A DNA stretch of 64,000 bases. Origin: JALZCH01 sp036387315. Lineage in GTDB: Bacteria; Acidobacteriota; Blastocatellia; Pyrinomonadales; Pyrinomonadaceae. Made by a program: the position numbers and the translations under genes. The stretch is taken from NCBI GenBank assembly GCA_036387315.1, contig DASVTY010000124.1, forward strand, positions 1 to 64,000, read 5' to 3'. The notes beneath the pieces are model-generated. The model saw only the letters and a program-made list of their open reading frames with translations, was not told the origin of the DNA and did no database searches. Positions within the stretch are counted from its first letter, which is position 1, and each line of letters begins with the position of its first letter. Below are positions 33,966-42,563 of the stretch, piece by piece.

Positions 33966-34577
33966 ATGTCCGCACGCACACAGCGCCAACAGGAAATTCT
34001 CGACTACATTACGAATTTTATCGAGCGGCACGGCTACAAGCCTTCGTATCAGCAAATCGCCCGGCATTTTCGCATTAAATCGAAATCTGCGGTGTCAAAG
34101 CACTTGACATCGCTTGAGCGTCAGGGCTTGGTTTCGCGGCGCACCGACAACGGCTCGTTTATGCTGTCGGTTGAACCGGAAAAAGATTTGGCAAAATCGG
34201 TTTGCCGGATTCCGCTGCTCGAAAAATTGACCGAAGACGAATACGACGCGGAAATGCTGTTTGTCCCGCGCTTTCTACTCGGCGCGGCGTCGCCGGAAAA
34301 AATCTACGCTTTTCGCGTTCCGAACGATTCGATGATTGAAGAACATATTTGCGCCGGCGACATCGCGCTCGTCGAACGCCGCGCGTTTGCCCGCGACGGC
34401 GAATGCGTCGTCGCTCTCATCGAAGACAAACATCCGACGCTCGAACGCTTTTACGATTTCGGCGCGGAAGTCGAGCTGCGCCCCGCTAATTCCGCTTTCA
34501 GTCCGCTTCGCCTGCCGTTTGAATTCGTCCGCATCTGCGGCGTCGTGCGCGGTCTGCTGCGCGGTCAAACTCTCTAA
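33966..34577 (+). CDS. LexA-like repressor lacking self-cleavage residues
   Basis: This 203-residue protein has a LexA-type winged-helix domain (QRQQEILDYITNFIERHGYKPS, SKSAVSKHLTSLERQGLVSRR) and a C-terminal peptidase S24-like domain (SMIEEHICAGDIALVERR, PANSAF). The usual Ser is present at Ser122. The Lys that completes the Ser-Lys dyad in LexA ('TVKR' in the E. coli protein) is Glu160 here (PTLERF). No Ala-Gly cleavage bond is visible in the linker. So it can probably bind DNA but not undergo RecA-induced self-cleavage. Another LexA may exist elsewhere. It stands alone on the + strand after a repeat element. Targets are unknown. Confidence 0.85.
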   Translation: MSARTQRQQEILDYITNFIERHGYKPSYQQIARHFRIKSKSAVSKHLTSLERQGLVSRRTDNGSFMLSVEPEKDLAKSVCRIPLLEKLTEDEYDAEMLFVPRFLLGAASPEKIYAFRVPNDSMIEEHICAGDIALVERRAFARDGECVVALIEDKHPTLERFYDFGAEVELRPANSAFSPLRLPFEFVRICGVVRGLLRGQTL

Positions 34578-34740
34578 AAATAAAAAGCCGTCCTAATTTT
34601 CAGTGTTATTTTAAATTTTCAAAACGCCGGAAAAGCCGAAATTATCTCGAAACATTCGGCTCGCTCCGTTCGTAATTCGATTAGCTAACACGCCGTAAAG
34701 CGTAAATCAATTAATAAACTTTCTTAATTAGAGTTTCGAG

Positions 34741-35991
34741 ATGAGACATCTTTATTCTTTTTATACCGACGCTTTTCGCATTGCGCTCGATTCGATTTTG
34801 GCGCACAAGCTGCGCGCATTTCTGACGCTGATCGGAATTATTATCGGCGTCGCGGCTGTCGTCGTCGTCGGAGCTTCAATCAGCGGTTTGAACTCTTACG
34901 TCACCGCGCAAGTCACCAAAGTTTTGGGCGCGAACCACTTTATGATTGCCCGTCTCGCGTTTTCGGGCAGACTGCCCGACGAAGAATTCGAGCGCGTAAA
35001 TCGCCGCAACAAAAAAGTGACGCTCGAAGAATACGAATACGTTAAAGCCAATTGTCGAAGCTGCACCGAAATCGGCGCGCAGATGAACGCCGGAGCGGAT
35101 TTAAAAGAAAACGGAGTTGAAATGCCTTCGACTCGGATTATCGGCGTAACTGCAAATTTTCTCATAATCGAGGACAAAACTTTGGCTGACGGGCGTTTCC
35201 TGAGCGATGACGAAGTAGCGCGTTCCGCCAAAGTCGCCGTGATCGGCTGGGATGTCAAAGAAAAGCTGTTCCCGGACAGAAATCCGGTCGGATTAACAGT
35301 CAAAGTGCGCGGGCTGCCGATTGAGATTATCGGCGTCGAAGCTAAACGCGGCTCTTTTCTCGGACAATCGCAAGACCGCCATCTTTATATGCCGATTTCG
35401 CTCCATCAACAGCTTTTCAGTCGCGGCGCGGATGGAATCCAGCTTCACGGCAAAGGCGGCGAAAACTCGAATTTTGACGCGGTTATTGAAGAAGCGCGTC
35501 TGGTTTTGCGAAACAAACGCGGTCTGATCGGAACCGAAGACGATACGTTCGGGCTGGTTAACACAAAAGAACTCGGCGGACAAATTGATCAATTCACGGC
35601 TTCAATCGCCGCAGTCGTCGTGCCGATTACGCTGATTACTTTAATCGTCGGCGGAATCGTCGTGATGAATATTATGCTGGTTTCCGTCACCGAAAGAACG
35701 TTTGAAGTCGGTTTGCGAAAAGCTCTCGGTGCGACGCAAAAACAAATTCTGCTGCAATTTCTGATCGAATCGGCGCTGCTTTGCGTTCTCGGCGGAATTC
35801 TCGGTTTGGTCGCTGCGTGGGGCGTCACGGCTCTGATTACATTTCTGGCTGAAATTACGATGACGATTACGCCGTTTTACATCTCGCTATCGGTGATCGT
35901 TTCGAGCGTTATCGGTATTCTCGCCGGGCTGTATCCGGCTTGGAAAGCGGCGCGTTTAGACCCGATTGTCGCTTTGACGAAAAATGTCTAG
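34741..35991 (+). CDS. ABC transporter permease, MacB/FtsX type
   Basis: This 416-residue membrane protein has an N-terminal helix (LRAFLTLIGIIIGVAAVVVVGASI), a large periplasmic domain (about residues 45-275, FTGNFL-type MacB_PCD), and three C-terminal helices (ITLITLIVGGIVVMNIMLVSV; ILLQFLIESALLCVLGGILG; VIVSSVIGILAGLYPAWKAA) ending in the coupling motif AARLDPIVALTK. No ATPase gene is adjacent. Its last codon and stop (GTCTAG) lie within an inverted repeat arm. Confidence 0.88.
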   Translation: MRHLYSFYTDAFRIALDSILAHKLRAFLTLIGIIIGVAAVVVVGASISGLNSYVTAQVTKVLGANHFMIARLAFSGRLPDEEFERVNRRNKKVTLEEYEYVKANCRSCTEIGAQMNAGADLKENGVEMPSTRIIGVTANFLIIEDKTLADGRFLSDDEVARSAKVAVIGWDVKEKLFPDRNPVGLTVKVRGLPIEIIGVEAKRGSFLGQSQDRHLYMPISLHQQLFSRGADGIQLHGKGGENSNFDAVIEEARLVLRNKRGLIGTEDDTFGLVNTKELGGQIDQFTASIAAVVVPITLITLIVGGIVVMNIMLVSVTERTFEVGLRKALGATQKQILLQFLIESALLCVLGGILGLVAAWGVTALITFLAEITMTITPFYISLSVIVSSVIGILAGLYPAWKAARLDPIVALTKNV

Positions 35992-36083
35992 AGAGTCTGG
36001 AGAGTCAAGAGTCTAAGAGTCATTTTGAAATTGATTAATGCTTTTTGACTCTCTGGACTCTTGACTCTCCAGACTCTCTAGAC
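35986..36083. repeat. Perfect 28-bp inverted repeat of 'gagagtc' type
   Basis: The arms at 35986-36013 (gtctagagagtctggagag...) and 36056-36083 are exact complements, separated by 42 bases. It shares units with the repeats at 33771-33870 and 36447-36483. The first arm holds the last codon and stop of the MacB-like gene. Two of these elements flank the four-helix-bundle gene. Confidence 0.85.
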
Positions 36084-36091
36084 TAAAGGAT

Positions 36092-36459
36092 ATGGCTACT
36101 TTTAAAAGATTTGAGGAAATTCGTGCCTGGCAAAAAGCCCGACAAGTGACGAAAAGAATTTACGAAGTAACAAATGAGGGCGGTTTTGCTAAAGACTTTG
36201 GTTTGCGCGACCAGATTCGTCGTTCCGGTGTTTCAATTATGGCAAACATTGCAGAAGGTCAGGCAGACGTTCGGATAAGGAATTTTCCAATTTTCTAAAT
36301 ATCGCGCACGGTTCGGTAGCCGAAACACAGTCGCACCTTTATATCGCTCTGGACTTGAATTATTTGAAACAAGAAGACTTCAAACAGCTTTATGACTTGC
36401 TGGATGAAATCTCCAAAATGCTTATGAGCTTGACGCAGCATTTGCGCTCAGACTCTTGA
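36092..36459 (+). pseudogene. Four helix bundle (23S rRNA intervening-sequence-type) protein gene with a frameshift
   Basis: From ATG 36092 the frame reads like a four-helix-bundle protein (FKRFEEIRAWQKARQVTKRIYEV, FGLRDQIRRSGVSIMANIAEG) and then stops at 36298 after a diverged QADVR tail. In the +1 frame the family continues without break: RSDKEFSNFLNIAHGSVAETQ, LYIALDLNYLKQEDF, LDEISKMLMSLTQHL, to a TGA at 36459. Adding a G in the GG run around 36257-36263 would restore 'EGQGRRSDKEF', as in intact members. The result would be about 122 residues. It is either a real frameshift or a sequencing error in a short homopolymer. Confidence 0.8.
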
Positions 36460-36483
36460 CTCTCTGGACTCTCCAGACTCAGG
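36447..36483. repeat. Third 'gactctc' repeat copy
   Basis: The stretch ctcagactcttgactctctg and the following bases repeat the GACTCTT/GACTCTC/CCAGACTC units of the two elements upstream. It lies over the end of the four-helix-bundle gene and just before the second permease. It is a single arm with a small palindrome (ctctggactctccag). Confidence 0.6.
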
Positions 36484-36490
36484 ACTTAAG

Positions 36491-37756
36491 ATGAAATTAC
36501 CGAATTTTATTCCGATTGAAATCATCAAAATGGCGTTGGACAGCATTCGCTCGAACAAGTTTCGGAGCGTGCTGACCGTGCTGGGAATCGTCGTCGGCGT
36601 GATGACGGCGATTATCGTAGCTTCGATTTTGACCGGAATGCGGAACAGCATCGTGCAAATGATTGAAGAATACGGCACGAGCAACATTTACGCTTTTCAC
36701 CTGACGACGGGTTTCGGTCCGCCGAACCGCGAAGAGCGAAACCGCAAGCCTTTGACGGTCGAAGACGCCGCCGCCATCAAAGCGCAGTCAACGGCGGTCG
36801 AGGACATCGCGCTCGAAGCGCCGCAGATCGGGAGCTTCGGCGCAGGTTTTGACGATAATCTGATTTACGAAGGGAAGAATTATCGCTGGGCTTTGACGCA
36901 CGGCGTTTCGTCGAACTACGAAAATATTCTTAATCTAACTCTCCGCGAAGGTCGTTTTATCACCGAATCGGACGACCAGCAGCGCCGCAATGTTATCGTC
37001 ATCGGCGTCAATGCCGCCGAAGCGCTCTTTCCCGACCGGCAAACCGGAATTGTCGGAACGTTCGTCAGGATGAACGGGCAGCAATGGGAAATTATCGGGG
37101 TTCTGGAAAAACGGAAAGCCGGATTTTTCGGCGAAAACGAAGAAGATAGAGCGGTTTTCCTGCCGTATCGAACGGCGCGAAAAGTCGCGCCGCAGCGAGA
37201 TTTTCTGCTGCAAATTATCAAAGCCAAACCCGGAATGATTCCGATGGCTTTGCAGGAATCCGAAGACATTCTGCGAAAACGCCGCGGAGTTCCGCTCGAC
37301 CAGCCGAACAATTTCGACATCAAAACTGCCGACAAATTTATTGAGCAATTTGACGGCGTGACGGGAATGATCGGGTTGATTGCGATTGCGATTTCGAGTC
37401 TCGGACTGCTCGTCGGCGGAATCGGCGTGATGAATATTATGCTGGTTTCGGTAACGGAAAGAACCAAAGAAATCGGAATCCGCAAAGCCATCGGCGCGAC
37501 GCGCGGCGCAATCGTGATGCAATTTTTGCTCGAAGCAATGGCTCTGACGTTTTTCGGCGGAATTATCGGAGTCCTTTTAGCCGTCGGAATCAGCAATCTG
37601 ATTATGCTTTTAATTCCGAGCCTTCCGGCAAGCGTTCCGTTGTGGGCTGTGATTACAGGTTTGGCTGTTTCAATCGGCGTCGGGCTTATTTTCGGAGTCC
37701 TGCCCGCCCGAAAAGCCGCCAAGCTCGATCCGATTGAAGCCTTACGCTACGAATAA
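36491..37756 (+). CDS. ABC transporter permease, MacB/FtsX type
   Basis: This 421-residue protein is a paralogue of the permease at 34741 with the same plan: one N-terminal helix (RSVLTVLGIVVGVMTAIIVASIL), a large periplasmic domain, and three helices ending in AAKLDPIEALRYE. 'GGIGVMNIMLVSVTERTKEIGIRKAIGATRGAI' is the classic MacB C-terminal signature. It is probably the second subunit of a heterodimeric transporter, though no ATPase gene is seen in the window. The ATG lies 31 bases after the frameshifted four-helix-bundle gene. A terminator follows. Confidence 0.9.
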   Translation: MKLPNFIPIEIIKMALDSIRSNKFRSVLTVLGIVVGVMTAIIVASILTGMRNSIVQMIEEYGTSNIYAFHLTTGFGPPNREERNRKPLTVEDAAAIKAQSTAVEDIALEAPQIGSFGAGFDDNLIYEGKNYRWALTHGVSSNYENILNLTLREGRFITESDDQQRRNVIVIGVNAAEALFPDRQTGIVGTFVRMNGQQWEIIGVLEKRKAGFFGENEEDRAVFLPYRTARKVAPQRDFLLQIIKAKPGMIPMALQESEDILRKRRGVPLDQPNNFDIKTADKFIEQFDGVTGMIGLIAIAISSLGLLVGGIGVMNIMLVSVTERTKEIGIRKAIGATRGAIVMQFLLEAMALTFFGGIIGVLLAVGISNLIMLLIPSLPASVPLWAVITGLAVSIGVGLIFGVLPARKAAKLDPIEALRYE

Positions 37757-37776
37757 AATATCTTTGATTACCGATT

Positions 37777-37812
37777 AAAAACGGCTGAGTTTTCAAACTC
37801 AGCCGTTTTTTG
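37777..37812 (+). terminator. Rho-independent terminator of the permease gene
   Basis: A 16-bp stem (aaaaacggctgagttt / complement) has a 2-base loop and a following T run. It lies 20 bases after the second permease stop. Confidence 0.85.
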
Positions 37813-37965
37813 ATTTTACGAACATTATCAAAAACTTCGTTGACGTTTGTTTGACTTGCGGTTAATATTAATTTCGGCGTCGCTCACCGACGTTTCATTT
37901 CGATAAATTCATACAACAGCTTTCTCTCGCTTTTTAAAACCTTCTACCGCAAAGGACTTTCTTTA

Positions 37966-39126
37966 ATGTCAAACAAAATTGATGATTTGCTGCGCGTCGC
38001 TACGAGCTTTGGCGCTTCGGATTTACACATCAAAGCGGGCGCGTTTCCCGTAATGCGCATTTCCGGCGAGCTGCGCCCGGTGGCGGGCGCTAATCGTTTG
38101 AGTCAGGACGAAACGCTCGATATGGCTTTCGGGATGATGTCAAACCGCCAAAAGCAGCATTTTAAAGAGGCTTTTGAAGTTGACCTCGGCTACGGCGTTT
38201 CCGGTTTGGGGCGTTTTCGCGTCAACGTTTTCCAGCAGCGCGCAACCATCGGAATTGTCGCTCGCGTCATTCCCGACCGCATTCGCAATATTTCCGAACT
38301 CGGAATGCCGCCGGTCATCGAAAAAATCTCCGACGAGCATCGCGGCTTGATTCTCGTCACGGGAACGACCGGGAGCGGTAAATCCACGACGCTTGCGGCG
38401 ATGATTGACCGGATGAATGCGACGCGAAATTCGCACATCGTCACGATTGAAGACCCGATTGAATTTCTACATCGCGACAAAAAATCGTTTGTCACGCAGC
38501 GCGAAGTTGACGTTGACACGCGCTCGTTTGCCGAAGCTCTGCGCGGCGCGCTTCGCCAGGACCCGGACATTATTCTCGTCGGCGAAATGCGCGATCTGGA
38601 AACGATTGAAACCGCTTTGACCGCAGCAGAAACCGGGCATCTTGTCCTCTCTACGCTGCACACTTTGGACGCGGCGGAAACAATTACCCGCATTATCTCG
38701 GCGTTTCCGCCGTATCAACAAAAATCAATTCGGATTCAGCTCGCCGGACTTCTCAAAGCAGTCGTTTCGCAGCGCCTGATTCGTTCCGCCAAAGGCAACG
38801 GGCGTGTTCCCGCCGCTGAGATTCTGGTTTCGACCGCGCTCATCCGCGACTACATTGTCAACGAAGAAAAAACCTCGCAAATCCGCGACGCTATTAGCGC
38901 AGGAACATCGCAATACGGAATGCAGACATTCGACCAATCGCTGTTTTATCTTTACCAATCCGGGCTTATCTCGCTCGAAGAAGCTCTGCGCGGCGCGTCG
39001 AACGCCGACGAATTTCGCCTTCGGCTGGCTGGCGTCCAAAATACTTCGGCGCAAGCCAAAGAAGAAATGGAAAAGCTCTCGGCAGTCAGCCGACTCGCTT
39101 CGCAGCTTGAACGTTCGAGCAAATAA
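37966..39126 (+). CDS. pilT: PilT family twitching-motility ATPase
   Basis: This 386-residue protein powers retraction of type IV pili. The N-terminal PAS-like domain (residues 1-100) is followed by Walker A GTTGSGKST (133-141), the Asp box (TIEDPIEFLHRDK), Walker B (DIILVGEMRD) and the His box (TGHLVLSTLHTLDA). The C-terminal part (ISAGTSQYGMQTFDQSLFYLYQSGLIS) is of PilT type. No other pilus gene lies in the window, so the ATPase is isolated here. A strong terminator follows. Length is close to PilT of other bacteria (about 345-380). Confidence 0.92.
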   Translation: MSNKIDDLLRVATSFGASDLHIKAGAFPVMRISGELRPVAGANRLSQDETLDMAFGMMSNRQKQHFKEAFEVDLGYGVSGLGRFRVNVFQQRATIGIVARVIPDRIRNISELGMPPVIEKISDEHRGLILVTGTTGSGKSTTLAAMIDRMNATRNSHIVTIEDPIEFLHRDKKSFVTQREVDVDTRSFAEALRGALRQDPDIILVGEMRDLETIETALTAAETGHLVLSTLHTLDAAETITRIISAFPPYQQKSIRIQLAGLLKAVVSQRLIRSAKGNGRVPAAEILVSTALIRDYIVNEEKTSQIRDAISAGTSQYGMQTFDQSLFYLYQSGLISLEEALRGASNADEFRLRLAGVQNTSAQAKEEMEKLSAVSRLASQLERSSK

Positions 39127-39146
39127 CCTTTTTCAATTTCTATTTC

Positions 39147-39184
39147 AAAACGGATGGCTGCCCACGGGCAGCCATCCGTTTTGT
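39147..39184 (+). terminator. Rho-independent terminator of pilT
   Basis: A stem of 15-17 bp (aaaacggatggctgccc / complement) with a two-base loop is followed by T-rich sequence. It begins 21 bases after the pilT stop. Confidence 0.85.
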
Positions 39185-39212
39185 GCGTGTTTTGGAACAT
39201 AATCAGGCATCG

Positions 39213-39280
39213 GTCAGTACCGCGAACGGTAATGAGCGGATCAATTAACAAACCCGCTTACTACCGTTCGCGGTACTGAC
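39213..39280. repeat. REP-like inverted repeat
   Basis: The arms gtcagtaccgcgaacggta (39213-39231) and its exact complement (39262-39280) enclose about 30 bases with more partial pairing (gagcgg/ccgctt). The 'gtaccgcga' form resembles palindromes scattered in acidobacterial genomes, from memory. It lies between the terminator and the cyclophilin gene. Confidence 0.75.
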
Positions 39281-39386
39281 ACGGACACATGCAATGTTGA
39301 TTCGCTCCAATATCCAGCTCACGTTTTTTGTAATTATCCCTGTCGAATTAGATTAAGAAACGATAAGATAAAAGAAGGTGAATAAA

Positions 39387-40028
39387 ATGTTAAAATCTTT
39401 TATTTTAATCGTTATTTGTTTAATTCCATTTGTTTCCGGAACGTTTGCACAGCAGCCAACAAAGAAAGCCAACGCGCGTCCCGCCGCTGCACCAAAACCC
39501 GCCTCGGCAGAACCTTTTGACAAAGCCTCTATCCAGAAAATGGCGGAGCAGTGCGTCAAACTTGAAACCGAAGCCGGCATAATCGAGATCGCTCTGCTGC
39601 CGGAAACTGCGCCGGAAACGGTGCGTAATTTTCTGAATCTTGCGGCGACGGGTGCTTTCGACACGACGACTTTTAGCCGTGTCGTGCCGGGTTTTGTTGT
39701 GCAGGGCGGTAATCTTTCGACGCGCGAAAAGATGACGCCGGAGTTAGATAAACGCTCGCGCCGCACAATTGCGGACGAACCGAACTCGGTCAAACACGAG
39801 CGCGGCGTTGTCTCGATGGCGCGCCCCGACACGCCAAACAGCGCAACGACGCACTTTTTCATTCTCGTTGGTGATTCAAGACATCTTGACGGAACTTTTG
39901 CCGCTTTCGGTCGCGTTACAAGCGGAATGGATGTTGTTGACAGCATCAACAAAATGCCGGTCGAAGGCGATAAACCGACTAAACCCGTTAAGCTCAAGCG
40001 CGCCGCAGTTGTTCCCTGCCCCTCATAA
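39387..40028 (+). CDS. Secreted cyclophilin-type peptidyl-prolyl isomerase
   Basis: Starting at ATG 39387 (a GTG nine bases earlier is also in frame; GAAGG lies about 8 bases before the ATG), the protein has 213 residues with a signal peptide ending near FAQQ. The cyclophilin domain (residues about 55-213) shows LETEAGIIEIALLPETAPETVRNFLNLAATGAFDT, FSRVVPGFVVQGG, RGVVSMARPDTPNSATTHFFI and FAAFGRVTSGMDVVDSI. It probably helps folding of exported proteins in the periplasm. It converges with the sirtuin gene, 17 bases apart. Confidence 0.9.
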   Translation: MLKSFILIVICLIPFVSGTFAQQPTKKANARPAAAPKPASAEPFDKASIQKMAEQCVKLETEAGIIEIALLPETAPETVRNFLNLAATGAFDTTTFSRVVPGFVVQGGNLSTREKMTPELDKRSRRTIADEPNSVKHERGVVSMARPDTPNSATTHFFILVGDSRHLDGTFAAFGRVTSGMDVVDSINKMPVEGDKPTKPVKLKRAAVVPCPS

Positions 40029-40045
40029 ACAAAATCCAGCGCCGA

Positions 40046-40810
40046 TTAAGCCAGCATTTGCTTCGCCTGCTCGATTGCCGGTGGAATCACTTCGCCGATG
40101 CCGCTCCAAATCCGAAGAGCGACAACTTCATCGTAAGGCGTTTCTCCCTGATTAATTAGAACTGCGCGAGCGCCGTTTCTGATCGCAACGCCGACAAGCG
40201 ACGCTGCCGGATTGACTATCAGCGAAGAGCCTAAGACAAGCATCAGGTCTGATTTGAGCGCATTTTGTCCGGCTAATTGAAGCTCTTTTTGAGGCATCGG
40301 GTCGTTAAAATTAACCACCGATGAGATCAATCGCCCGCCGCATTGCGGACAAACAGGCTGCCCTCGAACGGGGCTTTGTGTTCTGTAGCCGGGTCCGAAA
40401 CGGCTCGCATCCCAGCCGACTTCCTGTCGCGTAAATTGCCGGTCGCAGCTCAGACATCGGACAAGATGCCCGTTGCCGTGCAACTCCGCAAGGATTTCCG
40501 GTCGGATGCCGGATTGCCGGTGTAGATTATCGGTATTTTGAGTAATCAGAAACTGGAGCTTGCCGAGTTGTTGAAGCTCAACGAGCGCCAGGTGAGATGC
40601 ATTCGGTTTGATTTGTCCGGGCGAAACGCGCCATTTCGGGGGCGGCAGACCGGAATCGCGCCGCGTCCAAACGCCGTCGGGACCGCGAAAGTCGGGAATG
40701 CCGGAATCGGTACTGATTCCGGCGCCTGTAAAGACGACAATATGCTCGGATTCAACAATCCATTGAGCGATAATTTCGATTTGCTGATTGAGGAGTTGTT
40801 CGTTTTTCAT
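40046..40810 (-). CDS. cobB: NAD-dependent protein deacylase, Sir2 family
   Basis: This 254-residue sirtuin removes acyl groups from lysines with NAD. The NAD-binding motif is GAGISTDSGIPDFRG (about residues 29-43). QNTDNLH (91-97) and the catalytic His111 in ELHGNGH are present. Zinc is held by Cys119, Cys122, Cys154 and Cys157 (CLSC...CPQC). The C-terminal part has LVLGSSLIVNPAASL and LINQGETPYD. It is soluble and single-gene. The name cobB follows the usual bacterial gene; it may deacylate central metabolic enzymes. Confidence 0.92.
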   Translation of the reverse strand: MKNEQLLNQQIEIIAQWIVESEHIVVFTGAGISTDSGIPDFRGPDGVWTRRDSGLPPPKWRVSPGQIKPNASHLALVELQQLGKLQFLITQNTDNLHRQSGIRPEILAELHGNGHLVRCLSCDRQFTRQEVGWDASRFGPGYRTQSPVRGQPVCPQCGGRLISSVVNFNDPMPQKELQLAGQNALKSDLMLVLGSSLIVNPAASLVGVAIRNGARAVLINQGETPYDEVVALRIWSGIGEVIPPAIEQAKQMLA

Positions 40811-40866
40811 TTTGATAATGCAGCTTGTTTATAAATATTCTGTTTTAAAGCTCATCCGAACTTCTA

Positions 40867-42279
40867 TCAAAAAGGCTTTACGGCGCTTGTCGTGTCAAAG
40901 TGGATTACCGCGTCGAATTGTTTTGACATTTTGGCTCCGAAATAGTGGCTCTGACGCTCGGTTTGTGGTTTATAAATGACTCCTATTGCCCGCTCCAGCC
41001 GCGTAGTGCTCAATTCATGTGTCAATCTTTCATTTCCGCGAAAAATTAACAGGAAATTTGTAATACCGGAATCATGAAAAAGTCTCGAATAGCTGCCGGG
41101 CAGCGCCGGGCGCACTCTCATAGTTACACCTCCGAGTCCCCACTCGGAGGTAGCCATAACTCTGCCCATGTAAGTCGTAAAACCTATCAACACCGAGTTT
41201 CCGTCCGTTGCTTTACGCATCAGATAACCGACGTTTAATTCGCCCGACTCTCCCATATCCGTCATCCGCGCATCGCCCTGATGCGTGTTGTGCGCCCAGA
41301 CGACTATTTTGGATTTTGAATTGCCGAGCGCGTCTAAATATCCGGTTAGCGCGTGAATTGTGTCAGCCATATGACTGTCTCGCAAATTCCAGGTCGAAAA
41401 ATTTTTGTTGTAGCTTAAACGATAATAGGCTTCGGCGTTCTTTACCACACGCGCGCTTTGATATGCTGAAAACAAATCGTCGCTGCGCTCGCGTCGCGGG
41501 TTGTTTTGCCAAGCCGCGAAACGCTGCTCCATCTCCTGAAACTGCTCGGCAGCCTGTTTTTCGCAGGATTTCTTTATTCCCGATGCGACATCGTAACCAT
41601 ATTGCGGCGGGTTGTCGCCGTAACTGCCGAAACAGCCGTATCTTTTAGCCGCTCGCTTGGCGGCTTCAGGTTCTTTGCGGCGGAGATATTGGGTTACTTC
41701 CTTAAGAGACTCGGCAAGACCGTACAAATCCATTCCGTAAATACCGACTTTTTTTGCATCGGGTTGCCGCGAATCGTTAAACGAGCGTATCGAGCCGACC
41801 AGATCACGGAAGTCAGCGTTGCGCCACATCCAACGCGGAAACCGCGTAAAACCGGAAAGCGATTTTTCGGCAGTCCGGTCTTTGGATTTGCCCAGAACAA
41901 ACTCGTTGGCGCGATAAGCATCCGTCCAATCGGCTTCGAGAACGACGGCGTCAAATCCTTTTTCTTCAATCAAGCGGCGGGTAATCCGTGCGCGCTCCCG
42001 GTAAAATTCGTGCGTACCGTGCGTGGCTTCTCCAAGAAGCACGAATCTGGCGTCGCCGATCATTTGCATTAGCGGGTCGTAATCATTCGCCGCGCCGGAA
42101 AGCCTGTGCGCGGATTGACGAATTACAGCTAAAGCCGAGGCGTCGGTTTCCCCGGATGCGCTTTCATTCGGTTCGGCAATTTCAAGCGATTGATCGCTGC
42201 TCTGAAACGTGCATCCATAGCACGTCATTGAAAAAAGCAAAAGATGATAAATAATTGTGAGAAGAAAGCGATTCCTCAT
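40867..42279 (-). CDS. Erythromycin esterase family protein, possibly exported
   Basis: Translation likely starts at the ATG at 42279 (MRNRFLLTIIYHLLLFSMTC), giving 470 residues; a TTG or ATG seven codons before is possible. A hydrophobic segment ends at CYGC, so it may be a lipoprotein or exported. The family signature is GEATHGTHEFYRERARITRRLIEEKGFDAVVLEADW, with the His and Glu residues that act in EreA/EreB, and WAHNTHQGDARMTDMG. Most members are of unknown substrate, so macrolide resistance is not implied. It stands alone on the minus strand. Confidence 0.85.
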   Translation of the reverse strand: MRNRFLLTIIYHLLLFSMTCYGCTFQSSDQSLEIAEPNESASGETDASALAVIRQSAHRLSGAANDYDPLMQMIGDARFVLLGEATHGTHEFYRERARITRRLIEEKGFDAVVLEADWTDAYRANEFVLGKSKDRTAEKSLSGFTRFPRWMWRNADFRDLVGSIRSFNDSRQPDAKKVGIYGMDLYGLAESLKEVTQYLRRKEPEAAKRAAKRYGCFGSYGDNPPQYGYDVASGIKKSCEKQAAEQFQEMEQRFAAWQNNPRRERSDDLFSAYQSARVVKNAEAYYRLSYNKNFSTWNLRDSHMADTIHALTGYLDALGNSKSKIVVWAHNTHQGDARMTDMGESGELNVGYLMRKATDGNSVLIGFTTYMGRVMATSEWGLGGVTMRVRPALPGSYSRLFHDSGITNFLLIFRGNERLTHELSTTRLERAIGVIYKPQTERQSHYFGAKMSKQFDAVIHFDTTSAVKPF

Positions 42280-42493
42280 AATTGTCCCCTTCTTTATCAA
42301 CGCTGCACGACAATAAAAATCATCGGCTGAGAATACAGGTTGATGCAGACAACAATTGTTGCTGCGCTTTAACCGTTTGTCTTTAGCTTTCAGTATGTAA
42401 AATTAATGAAAGCTAATCTGTCGTTAGTCGTACATTTTCATTTGAGATTTGAGATTTGAGATTTAAGGCTGATTTCAATAACGTTTTTTTACA

Positions 42494-42544
42494 GAAATAG
42501 AAAAGGTTTGTCGGTTTACTAAACCGACAAACCTTTTCTATTTC
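42494..42544. terminator. 24-bp perfect inverted repeat, probable terminator
   Basis: A perfect 24-bp stem (starting gaaatagaaaaggtttgtcgg) has a 3-base loop. It lies 20 bases after the stop of the hybrid kinase gene on the minus strand and ends in T-rich sequence both ways. Confidence 0.8.
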
Positions 42545-42563
42545 CGTATAAACGGAGATGGAA

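Noticed and set aside
36916..37722. 268-residue open frame on the minus strand
   Set aside because: It is antisense to the second MacB-like permease, whose signature is unmistakable; the antisense protein has no recognisable features.
40867..42279. Macrolide resistance gene
   Set aside because: The erythromycin esterase family contains many members with other or unknown substrates; nothing here shows macrolide specificity.
42441..42462. Short tandem copies of 'tttgaga'
   Set aside because: Three copies only, A+T-rich; no function or element is suggested.
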